Positions 35,451 through 49,060 of a stretch of DNA of 64,000 nt are shown one piece after another; the stretch's first letter is position 1; the number at the start of each line of letters is the position of its first letter. Position numbers and translations under genes: made by a program. Below the pieces are notes generated by a model that saw nothing but the letters and a program-made list of their open reading frames with translations, ran no database searches and was not told the origin of the DNA. The DNA lies in assembly GCA_034336665.1 (NCBI GenBank), contig CM067566.1, forward strand, positions 21,248,330 to 21,312,329, read 5' to 3'. This DNA comes from Luscinia megarhynchos (lineage: Eukaryota > Chordata > Aves > Passeriformes > Turdidae).

Positions 35451-38400
35451 TGTAATATATGTACCTAACACTGTGTTTTATGTCTGGAGATATTTCAAGC
35501 TGCTAAAACATTTATTAGTTTGATAATAATGTTAGAAATGATTGAAATGCTATAAATGTTTAAAATGGAATATAGAAACTTCTGGGTATGGTGTTCAAAC
35601 TAAAACCATTTTGGCTACAAAAAAAAGAGCCAGGTAACCTGAAGCATGTTAACCAAGATAACCTGCTATGCTATGGTTTTGTTGATAGGTCTGGACTTCC
35701 TGAAATCAGAAAGATAGGTTAAAATACAGTATTAGAAAAGGATTAGAATAAGGTTTATGTATTATACCTGCCCAGCTATTACCCTTCTGCACATTTGCAC
35801 AAAACAGAAATCTGATATTAGGGGGGAAATGGCTTTGGGGAGCTTAGGACAAGAAAACAGTGAAAGCTCTGTGGCTCGCCAAGGTAATTGCCTACTGTAT
35901 CTATACATCACATAATCATGGTGGGTCAAGTATTTCTGATTACTTTCTTAACCTAATGCCCTCTAGACTTGAGAGGGAATAGGATTTAATGACTTACACA
36001 AGCATGCCTTGTTCCCTGATCAGCATCACCATTCCCAGGTGAGTAGCTACTCTTTCTCTAGCTTGCCCTTACACTAAAAGCTGACCTCCTCTCTAGGTGG
36101 CTCAGTTTAGCTAGTACTTGCACTTCCCAGGAAGACACTTACAATCTCCTTAGATCAAAACTTTAGGTTTATAACCAGATTTTAAGGCCTGGGTTGCCAC
36201 AAGAAAGAAGTAGACTGCTGTGGCCCTAGTTGAAATGCATCCTTTGAATAAGGATAGTCATCCCAACAGCTTAACTGGAGCCTTTGAGAAGACATTAACC
36301 ATTGTAGATGCAAATGTCTAGTGGCTGATAAGCCTGCTGGTTATAGTAAATCTATGAATGGCCACAACACTCATGTCACAGCATCACTTTTTTTCTCAAA
36401 AACTCTCTTTCCAACAAATGCCACTATCTTCCACTGCTTTCTTACAAGGCATTTTTTTGGCTGATGGTCTTGTATTTCTGACTTGTCTCTGACACATCAG
36501 CAATTTCTCTCCTGACTGTAAGCATATTAATACAGTGGACACTGTGATAGAAACGATTTTAACCTTTATGAGAAGACATCACTGTTTTGTGATAAATATG
36601 AGTGGGACTTATTGCTTCCACTGATTAAAAATAGCAGTAACATTTTTGTCACTCTTTTGGCTCCCAAGCAGATCTGCTTAACCACTTATACTTCTTAAGT
36701 CTAGAACAGTTTGGTTCTCCAGTATTTGATTTCTCTCTGGTGCCTGCACAGGGAAGGGGGTGTGGATGTCTGGACAGGAGGCAGGCTGGCAATTACTGTG
36801 CCCAACCAGTAACTCCCTAACTGCACTCTCTCTTCCTCCAGCTCAGACATTCAACAAAGTTATGGTGACAAACACGGGAGAGGCAACAGATGGGGCAAAG
36901 AGAAAGAACTTCCCACTGTTTGTATTAGTAATTGCCTTTTCAGTGTCACTGCCTGATTCTGGTGTGTGAAAGGAGGGAAAAGATTTAGGTATAAGCTGAA
37001 GTACACTGAAAAGAAGCATCTCCTCCTGGTATTTGAACTAGGTGGAAAAAAGAGGCAAAAAGATAAAGACAAGCTTAAATACTTTTAATTTAATTCTCTC
37101 CAGTTCATCCTTTTCACATTTCTTACTGTTTTTTCATATTAAAAGAAATATGCCACAAAACAGAAGGAAAAAGTGCAAATAAAACATGCATTTGCCTCTA
37201 TCAGATGAAAGTATTTTAAAAATTCTGAAGATTATGAAAATGTTATTTCATTCAGTGTTTCTCATCATGTGATGCATTTTTTAAGCTTCTACTGAGCTGA
37301 AGGTAAAGGACAATTTTATATAATATGGGAATTTTATGTTGATATTTCAGTAGCACTTGGCAACAATAAAGCAAACAAGTAAATAAAGCAAACTTCACAT
37401 GCCACAAAATTACACAAATATTTTATGGCTCACTCTTCTAGTCACTGCAGAAACAACTATACATCATTCTCAGACTGGTTTTTAAATGAAACAATTTCCT
37501 GCATTTTTTTTTTCTTTCCCCTTTGTGAGAATGATCACCTTTTCACACCAGTAAAAGCCTGGCTTATCCAACATATGTTTAAATCTTATACCTCTAAATA
37601 TTTAAAATACTATTTCTGCAAAGCCATCTAGTGGGAGCTCTGCAAGCTTTATAGTCTTAAAATTGTTACTCCAAACTAGTAGTGAAATTAAATAATATTA
37701 TAGTCCAGATTGTGTATTCCTTGAAAAATCTAAATGCTTCTTCAGTTATCCAACAGAAAATGAGATTAAAGAAATATTTTCAGTCCTGAGTTTATATTTT
37801 GAAGTATTCATTTGTACTATTCCAGTTTGAGCCAGATGGAGATTCTGCCAGCTCTTCACCCACTGATAGTTATCAATAAACTAGGCAGAGATGGACGAGA
37901 ACACTGCTCTGAACTGGGAAAAACTGCTATCCAGAGTGATTTATCATATGCATAAAAGTCATAAAAAGACTGAATGATCTTTCTAAATGGCATAATACAT
38001 TATACCACTATTGAATAACAGAGAAATGGAGATAAGAACCTTGTGATACAGCAAAAAGTAATAGAAGAGACTTAGATACAAAGTATATTCACTGCAAAAT
38101 CCCACAAATTTCTATAGTGAAGTAAAAAAAAAAAAATTATAAATTAACTTAAAAGACAGAAGGGATAGCCTCAAAAGCAGGAAAATAAATTTTTTTTATG
38201 AAATGAAAAGCCATTCTTTGGTTAAACATGTCTGATTGTCAGTTCTGAATGATGCAGCTGTGCTCATGTATTTCTGGGGTGAGAATGATGGGCAGCAAAA
38301 ATTTTCTATTGTCACTAAATTCTGGCACTCGTATATGGCTGGGTTTGTATCTGGGATAAATTTTTTCTTCTTAGAAACATTTCTTTATTTTTAAATTATT

Positions 38401-41400
38401 TTTAAAATATTATTGATGGGAAAATAGTAAAAATATTCTGGAATAATATCTTCTTGCCTTAAAATACAACATAGAGAGAAACATTTTCATAGACTATATA
38501 GCTGAAATGTTTCATTCACTAGGACAGTCACTATTGGAAGGAATGTTTATTTCTGTACTGAGTATATTCCTGTTCCCTCTTCTTGCATTGCCAGCATTTT
38601 TTTTCTGACCATTTTGACTGTCCCTAAAAAATATGATCATGAATGGAATTGCAGACTGGGTTAGAAAGTGACTTTAAGAGGGGCATTAATGAGCCTCAAC
38701 ATACCAGATGCTGCATTGAAGATTTTGCAGTCAAAGTACTCTTAGTTTCTAGATGAAGGTGGATAGAGGGAAGAGAATGCTGTGAATGTGATCCAATGAT
38801 TAGTTGAATGATTAAGTTATTGCTGTGTAGTCCAGTCTATAAAAGAAAAAATGTATGATGTGTACCTATATTTAACAACTCCAATGAAAATCCCTTGTAA
38901 ATGACAATTGCATATAATTCAAAGGATAACATTCTGGTTTGCAGTTGAAATAATTCCCCAAAACATTGTTTGAAAGACATAGAAAAGCCTAGTTTCAAAT
39001 AAATTCTAGGCAGGATTCCCTCCTCAGACCTTAGGGCCTACCTTTCCAGAGACATTGCTAAGCACCCATTTTTACCCTCCACAAGTAATCAAATTCCATC
39101 AATTACTGTCTTACCTGGGAAATCTAATTTCAGCAGTAGCAGCATGTTAAAGTAGCCCTGCCACTCAAAGGTAATAGAATACTTTTGAGATGTTGAAAAA
39201 AAACTTTAAGTGGACCTTTGAGATGGCAGCAGAAATTTTAATCTGGGCTTAAATATGCAGATATAATATGTCTGGCACAACTTTATACTTTTTTTGTCTC
39301 TCTGGTATCCTCTCTCTGAAGATTCCTATTTTCTAAGTGGTTTACATTCTATAATATTGGAATTCTTTTTTTCTTAGAATCTTTGCTTTGCAGAACTAGC
39401 ACTTTTTGAAATCAAACACAGACCCCCTTTGCAAATATTTGCAATTTGAATCCAACTCTAGCCAAGAATAGCTAGATATTTGATATTTGTATTCATCTGT
39501 ATTTATTTTTCATTGAAATTTTGTGACATAATAATATCAAAATATTTCTTTATAACATCTGCTTTGTTCTAACAGTGCAAGTTCAAACTAAATGCAACTG
39601 AAGGGAGCTGAAGGACAGCCACTCTCATGAAAGCCACAGAGCTGTCCCTACAAACCCTTATGGAATTAACTGTTCAGATTTTTCAGGGCTTTATGTTGTA
39701 ACAGCAAAATAAAATGCCCAGAAATGAGCAGTGCATGATAAGAACTGAGTAAAGTTGATATGGAAAAATGCTTGCTGAAAGATAAATAGCAGAAGAAAAG
39801 CTATTTTTTCCACTGGCTGGGCAAAACCTTAGGGAAGTCAACTGGTTGCATAGAATGAAAAAAAGCGGAGAGGGCAAAGCAGAGCTGATAAACTGTTGCT
39901 TTCAACAGAAGATAAATGACCATGATGGCCTGGCTTCCACATTTATGAGAGGAGACAGTCTTTTTTATCTTAAGAAGGAATGAAGACTTTACATTTCTGT
40001 TTTCAGATTTATTTTTATGGAATCTGACTTTCTGGCTTTCCCTTTGAGAAATTTAGATTTAGACTTCTTTTCCAAAAGTCTCTTCTTTCTTTTTTTTTTT
40101 TTTTAATTTTTTTTTGCAGTGATCCACAGCACATCATATTGAGTAATAGTTAATTAGACCATTTGTATTCAGTATAATGTTATAAATTCCACAGAGTAAA
40201 AGATTTTAATTTATTTTTTTACTTAGAGCCACCTATAATCTTGATTTGCAGGACCACTTTCAGAAAAGATGGTAAAAAAAAATTTACCAAAACTATATAA
40301 TGGACCCAAACTATACAATGTTTCCCAGCAAGGAATAAATAAGAAAGCAGTTTAGAATGAATGAGAAGAGTTAAATGCTGGTTCAGGTCTCGAGGCTGAC
40401 ATTGCCTAACAGCCACTTGCATTTCTACAGTAGCTTCTAGTTCTACATATTATCAAGAGAGTTTCTGTTACCCCAGGCTCCATTTCACGCTCATTAACAC
40501 CACCCTCCAGCCATCATTAGGATTCATTATAGGAGAATTTAAACCTATTCAGAAATTTTCTGAGTTGAAATGATCCATTCTGACTTTGTGGCATCATTCC
40601 AGAAGAGACTCACAATCTGTCTGGACAGCCCCAGCATAAACCCAGAACATATTAAAAGTGAAAAGATTTATCTGAGTTTACTCTTATTGTCTTCTTTGAC
40701 TATGGGCAGACTCCCTTCCCTTTTTTCAAACCAGATCTCTTTTACCATCTGCCTTTAAACCCCTTCTCAGCTGCTGCCAAACGCACTTTGGTTTTCTTTT
40801 CTTGGGTTTTGCTCAAATAAGTCCAGCTCCTCAGTCAGATAAGCACTGTGAGATGTGCACTTGAGTTCTGTCTCCTCACTGTGATGGATGTTTTTCTGGC
40901 CACAAATACTGTCTCCTAGAAGTGCTGTGTCTGAATTACAAGCTTTCCCCAGTGTATCCTTTTCTTATTTTTTCTTAAATTTTTCCCTCTGTGTCTCGAG
41001 CTCACACATGTTGCAGTCCTTTTTCTCTAATCTGATTTACCTAAGGGTCTATGAGCCTGAAAGAGATCAGACCATAATGCAAGTTTGTCTCAACAGACCA
41101 AGACCAGGTTTTTGCATGGTTGGGTTTCTGGTTTGAAAAATGCATAAAAGATCATTGTTCTTGTTTTGTTTCCAAGAGAAATCCAGTCCCCTATATTACC
41201 TTAATGTACTCACCATTTTTATAATTCTTAAACCAGTTAAATACACAAGGTTAAATATTTACTGAATTAACAGAAGTGTAATATGGAATTTTCAATTCTA
41301 TAAGCAGATTAAGAAGGGCATTTTTATTGTTATTACTCCTAGGTAACTGAATATGCTGGGTTTAGGGAAATAATGGTTCACAGTAACATGTAGTTAGGAC

Positions 41401-42461
41401 CACTTCATTGTAATAATGTCAACAAGGTCTCGTCAGGGCAGAGAAGCCCTTGCATCTGAAAATTCTCTGTTGTCAAAATACTTCAAAAATTAAAAGACAG
41501 TCCGATGTATGAATTGTGATTATTTTGCCACACCTCTCTGCCTTTCAGGGAAAAGTGTTTGAATATGTGTATCCATCAAAAGAGGGAAAAAAGGATAATG
41601 GGAGAAATTAAGTCCATAGTACCTGAATGCCCACTCCACTGGACTAATAGCTGAATCCTGAATAGTGATAGAAACAATTATCTTTACAAAGTCCAGGATG
41701 GCATTGTTGTCTTATACTATAGCTACAGTTCAAGGAATTAGTGTACTGCAGTAAAAATTCAAGTGGATTATAGTAGATAACTACAACATTTGCAAGCACC
41801 ATGGTTACAAAATGTTATAATGCTTTCATATTTTCATACTCTGCATATGCATTGCTTTAGGTAATAGATACTGGCAGAAAAAATAGTGAAGGGAAACATT
41901 GCTCATGAGGAACACACACACCTGCACCGAGAATTTTTGCTAAGAGGGAAGCAGGAAAGGATTTTTTTCAGCTTAGTACCTCTAGATTTCCTTCTTCTTA
42001 AAAAAAAACAAAACAACAAAAAAATAGATAACAAAAGTTAGTTTGTTTCTCCCAGAAGGAAAAAGAAACTTTTGTTTAGAAAGATTATGTTTGTGTGTAT
42101 AAGCAAGGCTGTATTAAACTTTTTCTTCAGGCTGAATTCTGGACTTTCATGTTTCTCTCTTTAGCTGGTTTGGAGTGGCATCTCTAAGCTCAAAAATCTT
42201 CATGTTGTTCTCTAGGATAGAATAGTTAATCTTCTCACTTTTAGGTCTTCTGTAATTGAATGCAGATCTCACCCAATTCACTTCTATCTAGTTGGACTAG
42301 ATAGTGAATTGTTCTCTAGTCTGTTCTTCTTCCATAAAAATGCCTTGAAATAAAGTTGTGATTTATCTACAGTAGATACCTATAGGCATCTTCCAAGTAC
42401 TTGCCTTCACACAGAAGATGTCTTTATATCAATCATGGTGACATTACCATTATGAAGTAAC

Positions 42462-42487
42462 CCCCTTCAGTTAGCACACTGAAGGGG
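42462..42487. repeat. Small GC-rich inverted repeat (9 bp arms, 8 nt loop)
   Basis: CCCCTTCAG at 42462-42470 and CTGAAGGGG at 42479-42487 are exact reverse complements around TTAGCACA. Short inverted repeats like this also arise by chance. Confidence 0.9.
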
Positions 42488-43317
42488 CTGCCTGCATGAC
42501 CTGACATTTGCTGATGCACTGCCTTCAGGGTAAGGATGCCTGTCAAGATAGTAAGCAATACATATACTGTCTCAAAAGCAGAATGAATAGGGAAGAAGTA
42601 CTTGACTTACCCACAGGCTTCTGTACATTACCTTGTTTGGGAAATCTTTCTTTGTCAGCAGCCTAGTGTCCCTAAGCAACTTGTCACAGGGACAAAAAAA
42701 AAGGAAACAGATAGGTATGATCCATCTAGCACAGAATGCTTTTAATGAAAGTATTGTGCCTCTAAATGGGTGCTATCCATTATCTACTCTTTAAAAAGGA
42801 TGAAAAATCATGTTGCTCTCACCCAATATGTGCCCAAACAAAGGCACAATAAAAATGGCATTGAAATATATGAGCTCTTTGACAATAATATTAGTCACAT
42901 CTTATACCCTGACCTTTCTGCTGCAGGGGACATTCACTAGGGTGTTCTAAGAGGGCAAGCATTTTCATTAATATGAAAATTCATTATAACAGTCATGCAA
43001 TAAAGAAACATCATTCTTTCCTGACTGACAATTTTTCTTCTCTGCACATTATCTTCAGTGTTCATGTCTGCTCCTAAATGTTAAAAAATGTCCCATAAAC
43101 TTTCTACAGTACTGAAGGAATTGCTGGGATAAACACACACTGGTAAGTAACCCACCATGTCTACTGCTGGTCTTATGACCATGGGTCAGTACTTACAGAG
43201 AGTACTTATAAGTATCCCTAATCAAGATGAAATTTAAAAGCCCTATCACTCATGGTCATAGTTTTAAGGGATAATGGATTTAAGAAATATGCTTCAGGAA
43301 AAGCACTACCATGGAAA

Positions 43318-43930
43318 TAGACATGGGGATCCTGGTCAATGGAAAGTTGGATATAAGTCAGCAGTGTGCCTTGACAGCCAAGGGAGAGGATTATCCCTCT
43401 CTGCTCTCTACTGGGGTGGCCTCACCTTGAATGTTGTGTGCAGTTTGGGTACCACTGCAATTCTGTTAGATAGCATCCAAATGAGGGCAATGAAGAAGAT
43501 GAAGGGCCTTGAGGGGAGGCCATATGAGGAGCAGCTGAGATCCCTTGGTCTCTTCAGCCTGGAGGAGACAGAGGAGAAACATCACTGCAGTGCACAACTT
43601 CATCATGAGGGGAAGAGGAGGGGCACACGCTGATCTCTTCTCGCTGTGGTGACTAGTGACAAGACACAAGGGAACAGCCTGAAGTTGTCTCAGGGGAGTT
43701 TAGGTTGGACATTAGAAAAAGACTGTTCATCTGAGGATAGTTGGATGCTTGAATTGGCTCCCCAGAGAAGTGGTCACAGCACCAAGTCTGACAGAGTTCT
43801 GGAAGTGTTTGGACAATACTCTCAGATACATGGTATGATTCTTGGGGATGGTGCTGTACAGATTCAGGAGCTGGATTCCTTGTGGGTCCCTTCCAACTTA
43901 GCTTATTCTGTGATTTTGTGATTCTGTGAA
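43318..43930 (+). mobile_element. CR1 LINE 3' fragment with intact tail
   Basis: Sense-strand CR1: catggggatcctggtcaatgg, gtcagcagtgtgccttgac, gaagatgaagggccttgag, gaggggaagaggaggggcac, gttggacattagaaaaag, attggctccccagagaagtgg and ggtcccttccaacttagc, then the tail attctgtgattttgtgattctgtga. It is 5'-truncated. Because it has no insertion at the position corresponding to 25201/25517, it serves as the empty-site reference for the LTR-like insertion there. Open frames here are not coding: this is the post-RT and 3' UTR part of CR1. Confidence 0.92.
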
Positions 43931-43970
43931 ACAAACTGGTGTGATTCAAATTCAAAAAATTTGAATAGGA

Positions 43971-44507
43971 AAGTGATTGCTCCCCAGGACTCAATGCTGG
44001 TGAGGCCTTACCTCAAAAGCCATGTCCAGTTCTGGGCACCTCAACTCAGGAAAGACATTGAGGTGATGGAATGAGTCCAGAGAAGGACAACAGAGCTGGT
44101 GAAGGGTCTGGGAAACCGTGAGTGGCTGTGGGAGCTGGGGTTGTTTATTCTAGAATAAAGGAGGCTGAGGACAGATCCTATCACTCTCCATGACTTCCTG
44201 AAAGGAGACTGTAGCCAGATGGGAATTGGCCTTTTCTCTTAGACAACCAGCGACAGGACAAGAGGAAATGGCGTCAAGCTGTGCCAGGACAGGTTCAGGT
44301 TAGTTATCAGGAAGAATTTTTTCTCTGAAATGGTTGTCAATCTTCGGAAGGAGCTGTCCAGGGTGGCAGTGGAGTCACCACTCTGGAAGAGTTCAAGGAA
44401 CAACTGGACCTGGCAATTAGTGCTATGTTTTTGTTGACATGCTGATGATCAAAGGTTGGACTTGATGATCTTGAAGATCTTTTCCAACTTTAATGATTCT
44501 ATGATTT
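43971..44507 (+). mobile_element. CR1 LINE 3' fragment with intact tail (second tandem copy)
   Basis: Sense-strand CR1 of a different type from its neighbour: caatgctggtgaggcctta, ccatgtccagttctgggcac, gagtccagagaaggacaac, gaggctgaggacagatcc, gacaggacaagaggaaatgg, gcagtggagtcaccactctgg and ggttggacttgatgatcttg, ending in tttaatgattctatgatt. It starts 40 bp after the end of the previous copy and has the same orientation. The differing 3' UTR wording and separate tails show two independent insertions, not one element or a duplication. Confidence 0.92.
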
Positions 44508-47500
44508 AAATGTCTTTCTCTTGCTGAGATAACTGAAATTTGTTATTTACCTGTATTGCTTCTACATAACATTTCCTAAATTAACTGAATGGATTTGTCA
44601 CTTCAAAAAATCCAGGCAATCTAGCCAATGGATCACCCATGGTGATACATAAAAGAGGAAAAAGAGTAGTGTAGCATCATCCACTTCTGCTTGCTTCTTT
44701 AATAGGATGTTAATATGTCTTCTGCAAACTCTCCCACCAGGTGCTGGAGGTCCATATTGCATTTGCATATGTGTACATGTGAATTTGTAAACAGAAAGAG
44801 AGAACTGAAGCATGAGAGGCATATTGTGCTGTATGAAATACAGAAAAGGTATCCTCAGTGGTCAGGGTTAGTGATTGTAGACAATGTTCCAGACTGTGTT
44901 TTCTCTCATTGAATCACTATGGTCAGGACAATGTTTTTCCACAATGTACAAAAAACTGAATGGCCCTGGAATTAGATTCTTTTCACCTGATTCTCCAAAC
45001 GTATCTTAAAATGTCCTTGACTTTATGACTCCAGTTTAGTTGACAAAGGACTCGAATCAATTAATCACATTTTCCTATTTTGCCTTGTTTTGGCCTATTA
45101 ACCATGTAATGAAGTGGCTGCTCTTTAAGAAGTAAAGTAGAAGAGGGATTAGATTAGCTTTTGCCCAAGAATTAAAAATCTTCTCCTGGTTTCATTAAGT
45201 ATGAATAAAGAGACGATTGTCCCACTCAGTGCTATTATTTCAAACAGATTATTTTTGGAGAATAAGAAAATCACTAATGAAATTTTTGGAAAGTAAATAT
45301 CAATGCAAATAGACGTGGGAGTTTTAATGTTTTTATTACAAAGAAAGAAGAAAACTGTAAGTAAAAACTCAGTCTGAGGAAGAAATTAAATGACAACAAC
45401 AATAACTATTTTTAACAGAGAAGAAAGGAAGTGAGTAGTACCAAATGAAAAATGGAAATTCTGAAGTGCATGAAATTTCTGGGGAAGGAAATGATAACTT
45501 TGGAAAAAATAATAAAAAAAAAGACTGGCAGCATTAGAACTCTGCAAATGAGTTTATGTATATAAAAAAAATTCTAAAAATATCTCTTAGAAAAACTGTT
45601 ATTAAATTATTCCTACTAATATTAAAAAAAAGGTATAAAGGACATATTTTTATTTTTGTCACATTTCTGTTACCTTTTCTAAACCATACAGATGGGACAT
45701 TAAGCACTGTAAAGGGCATGCTGTTTCCTATACTGGACTTTCACAACTTAAACCAGTGTTAGTATATGCTAATTTATTTGAATGATAAATACACAGGAGT
45801 CAATTTTTAGTACAATAAAGATGGCAATGAAATTATGGAATAGTTGAAGGATACAGAGTTGCAGGCAATATGCAAAGAAAAAGGAGAGGGCAAAGGATTA
45901 AAAGATAAGGGTGTAGACAAGTATATGTTTTCTGTTCCTGACCATAGCAACACCTGCAAAGGCTGATGCTTTATGTCAAACAAGTCAACCCAGCTACATC
46001 ATAGCAATTTTAAGGGCTGAGTTGCTTTTTTTAATATTGCATCACGATTCAGAAGGAATATAAATAAAGGGAAAACTATATTATCCTGACATTAGTTCTA
46101 AGTAACATATTGCTACCAATTCAAAGTACTGTTTCTCAGTTACCTGACAATCAACTACTACAATGAAAATAAGTCTTGTCAAAAAAACCCCTAATTTTCT
46201 TTATGAAGATATTAAGAGGCAGTTGTGCAGTGAATAATTCCAAAATTAGTCATGGTATTCTGTGACAGTATATTTTCTAGGTAGAAAATCTCTATATAAA
46301 TTTGAACACTGTTAGCTGTAATTACCACCTGGATGTGAAAGTGAACATAACACTGTGTAAATAGAATACAAATATAAAATTTACAGAATTCACTACATTA
46401 ACAGCCTGATTAATGAAAACCAGAATGTCGGAGATCTACCAGGACACAAAAGTCACCAGCCACCTCAAGCTAGACAATGTTTTGCAGTTCTCCCAGAGGT
46501 TAATTGCTAACACTTACATAAGTGGATAAACAATCAATTTAACACATTTAAAACAACATGTGTAAATAAACTTTCAGCAAACTACAAAGGAGGCTGATAA
46601 AAGTGTGCAACGTTAGACTCAAAGAATTAATAGCATCTCTGTAGAACAGAAGATAGCCTATGCTGTCAGTATGCAGGTATTTCCCCTTCATACTAAAAAT
46701 CCATCCAGAGAGTATATTTCTTTTCATAGTAGCTCCAGTGCAACCTTCCGTAGGAGATCTGGGGCTGCTCATAATTTCAAGTAGCAACACCAGGAAAGAA
46801 GTGCTCTTCAAATTTTCTTCTTCCATGAAAGATCCAAGTGAACCAGTTAAGCTTGAGTAAGTCTCAAGTGCAAGCCTCAGTTTTGAGGAAATTTATTGCT
46901 GTTTCTAGCAGTTGGTTGTAACAATTCTATGGGAAATATCACTGTATGCTATTACAAATTGTAACACAAAGAAGTTAATTTATTCTTATATACATACATA
47001 CAAACATATATATATATGTATGTATGTATATTCTGCATTTGTCTAATTACTTAATTTAGATTTGACTGGCATCAGTGCATATATACACATCATGTATACT
47101 TCTAGATATGCATATTAAAATTATCTCAAATATTAGTCTAAAATACTAGGATCCACTGCAAAATACTGAGCATTTTGAGAAAGACTGAAAAATTACCAAA
47201 TAAAGTGACTTGAGTGCAAGCATTGTATAACTTCCTCAAATGTAAATTTAAAATAGCATCAAACACTCTTTTATGCTATTTTAAGTCCTTATCATTTTGT
47301 CTTTTACCTATCTAACCATCCAATGACAGAAAACACTGACATATTATGTGACATTTTTAAACTAAAGATAAGTCTCCTAGTCACCATAAAATACGAGCTT
47401 AAAATCACCATACCTGTAGCCTAGAGTCTAAGCAATTGATCTAAAAACTATTATCTTCCAGCAGCAGTGGAATTACAGCTGCTCTGAGGTAAGGATAGCA

Positions 47501-48599
47501 TCTAATTCTCCAGTATTAATCCACACATCCTTTACACTGCACAGATAACACAGGGCTGTCAGGACTGGAGCGAAACTACAGCAGGTCAGATTTATGCCAT
47601 GCTAAGTTATAAACAGAGTGTTTGAACTTTCATATATCTCTTTGAATGCCCACCTGTGCACTGGTTTGCCTGCAAGTAAGTCCCTTTGTATAGGAAATAA
47701 ATGTTCCAGGTGGTATATCCATGACTTAAATCAACAGTCCTACAATGTAAGTCGGAAAAGTTGCATTAACTTTTATCAGATTGTTCAGAAATTCATCATT
47801 CTAAACTGAAAAGACTGCAACTGCTGAACATAGTGTGCTTCACATCTTGAAGACCAGCAAAGGATCAGAAATTCCAGCCAGCCAGCAGTTCTCAAAAAAG
47901 TGATTTTGCTTTTGCAGTGTATTCTCCCTTCCTGTCTGTGTTTCAGAATCTGATGGATGTCTCTTCAAGTTTTGGAACAAGTGGAATATTACCTGATTAT
48001 AAATTGATCAGTGTGATAATAGTAATGCCTACAGGAATATGCAGGTATACATATATATGGAAATAAACTATATACAAATTTGCCATCAAAATAAAAGAGA
48101 AAAAATCCAGCTTTCTTAAAAATTTCCTTTGAGCTCTAGTATTTATGATGATAGATAATTAATAACCTTTCTAAAATACCTTCAAATACTTTGTTGCCAT
48201 TAGAGCCATAACATGAAAAGGATTAGCACAGAAGACACTAACCCAAAAATATGTAATGCATGCTGTTAGCATTATTGTTTACCAATCTGCCTTTAGATTC
48301 CCTTCATGACATAATTCCAGGCAGCCCACTTTAGCTACTACAAGAACAAGAGATATATGAATAGAGAAATGTTTTTTCCTTCACACAGAACATTCATTTT
48401 ATAATTATTAGAAATGAAAGCAACTTGGTACAGTGACACTGATTGAAGTAAAAATCCCTAGAACACAGTTTGTAAAATATTTCTAGAAATGGGAATAAAT
48501 TTTTTAAGAAGCTCAAATGCATGCTGATGAGGAGAAACAGCATTCAAGATTTTATTTCCATGTGCAATCACACATGCAAATCAAAGAATTATAAAGAGT
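44508..48599. other. AT-rich non-coding stretch, nothing recognised
   Basis: No gene or interspersed repeat is recognised. It contains a TA/TATG-rich inverted repeat at 46988-47031. The frames at 46548-46826 (minus) and 46660-46860 (plus) overlap each other antisense and show no domain. Confidence 0.5.
46988..47031. repeat. (TACA)n/(TA)n/(TGTA)n inverted repeat (14 bp arms)
   Basis: ATATACATACATAC at 46988-47001 and GTATGTATGTATAT at 47018-47031 are exact reverse complements around a 16 nt loop that is itself mostly TA. It is a microsatellite-derived palindrome that could extrude as a cruciform. Confidence 0.9.
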
Positions 48600-49060
48600 G
48601 CACCTGTCCAAGCCATGTGCTGCCAGCTTTTCCAAGGGAATGCCATGGGAGATGGTGTAAAAGGCTGTGCTGAAATCCAAGTACACTGCTCCACTAAGTG
48701 GGTGACCTGGTAATTAAAAGAGATCAGGTTGTACAGGTAGGACCTGCCTTTCCTAAACCCACTGTCTAGGTCTAATCCCTGTTTTTCCTGCATGTGCTGT
48801 GTGAATGCCCTTGAGCTGATCTTCTCCACAGCCTTCTCTTGGGACCTGTCAGGCTGACAGGCCTGCAGTTCCCCAGACCCTCCTTAAACCCCTTCTTGTG
48901 TATGGGCATCACATTAGTCAACCTCAAGTCATCTGGGGCCTCTCTGATTAGCCAGACTGATAATAAATGATGAAGAGCTGCTAAGCGAGCTCTTCTGCCA
49001 GCCCCCACAGTACCCTTGGGGGAATCCCATCTGCCCCATGTGGCACACTTACATCCTTTT
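48600..49060 (-). mobile_element. CR1 LINE ORF2 fragment (N-terminal half of reverse transcriptase)
   Basis: On the minus strand the order is RT N-terminus (MGQMGFPQ, near 49035, the decayed KS-GPDG-type element), then NVMPIHKKGFKEG and NCRPVSLT (near 48915-48845), then FRKGRSYLYNLISF and the following helix QVTHLVE (near 48765-48695). These match the conserved RT blocks of CR1 ORF2. Frameshifts divide the frame into two open pieces (49008-48772 and 48829-48581). The catalytic FADD-type box is not reached, because the element stops near 48600. There is no 3' UTR or tail. It is a dead fragment truncated at both ends. Confidence 0.92.

Larger units (their letters stand above)
25639..43317. other. 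Long AT-rich non-coding stretch with simple repeats only
   Basis: Over 17 kb I see no gene, RNA gene or recognisable interspersed repeat. Features worth marking are an A run (28651-28664), a perfect hairpin (29956-29984), a 38-base T run (33456-33493), a (TTG)n repeat (35430-35450), a T-rich run (40089-40120) and a small GC hairpin (42462-42487). Open frames are under 90 codons and without domains. Part of the stretch may be old repeats too decayed to recognise by eye. Confidence 0.5.

Noticed and set aside
36760..36969. Possible exon after an acceptor-like ctctctcttcctccag (near 36841)
   Set aside because: The acceptor shape is good, but the following frame has no domain and no good donor, so it is not supported as a gene.
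42462..42487. Hairpin considered as a terminator or microRNA precursor
   Set aside because: Intrinsic terminators do not apply to vertebrate polymerase II genes, and a 9 bp stem is too short for a microRNA precursor.
43274..43994. Open frames of 119 and 113 codons
   Set aside because: They lie in the post-RT and 3' UTR part of a CR1 copy, on both strands, and do not correspond to a CR1 protein.
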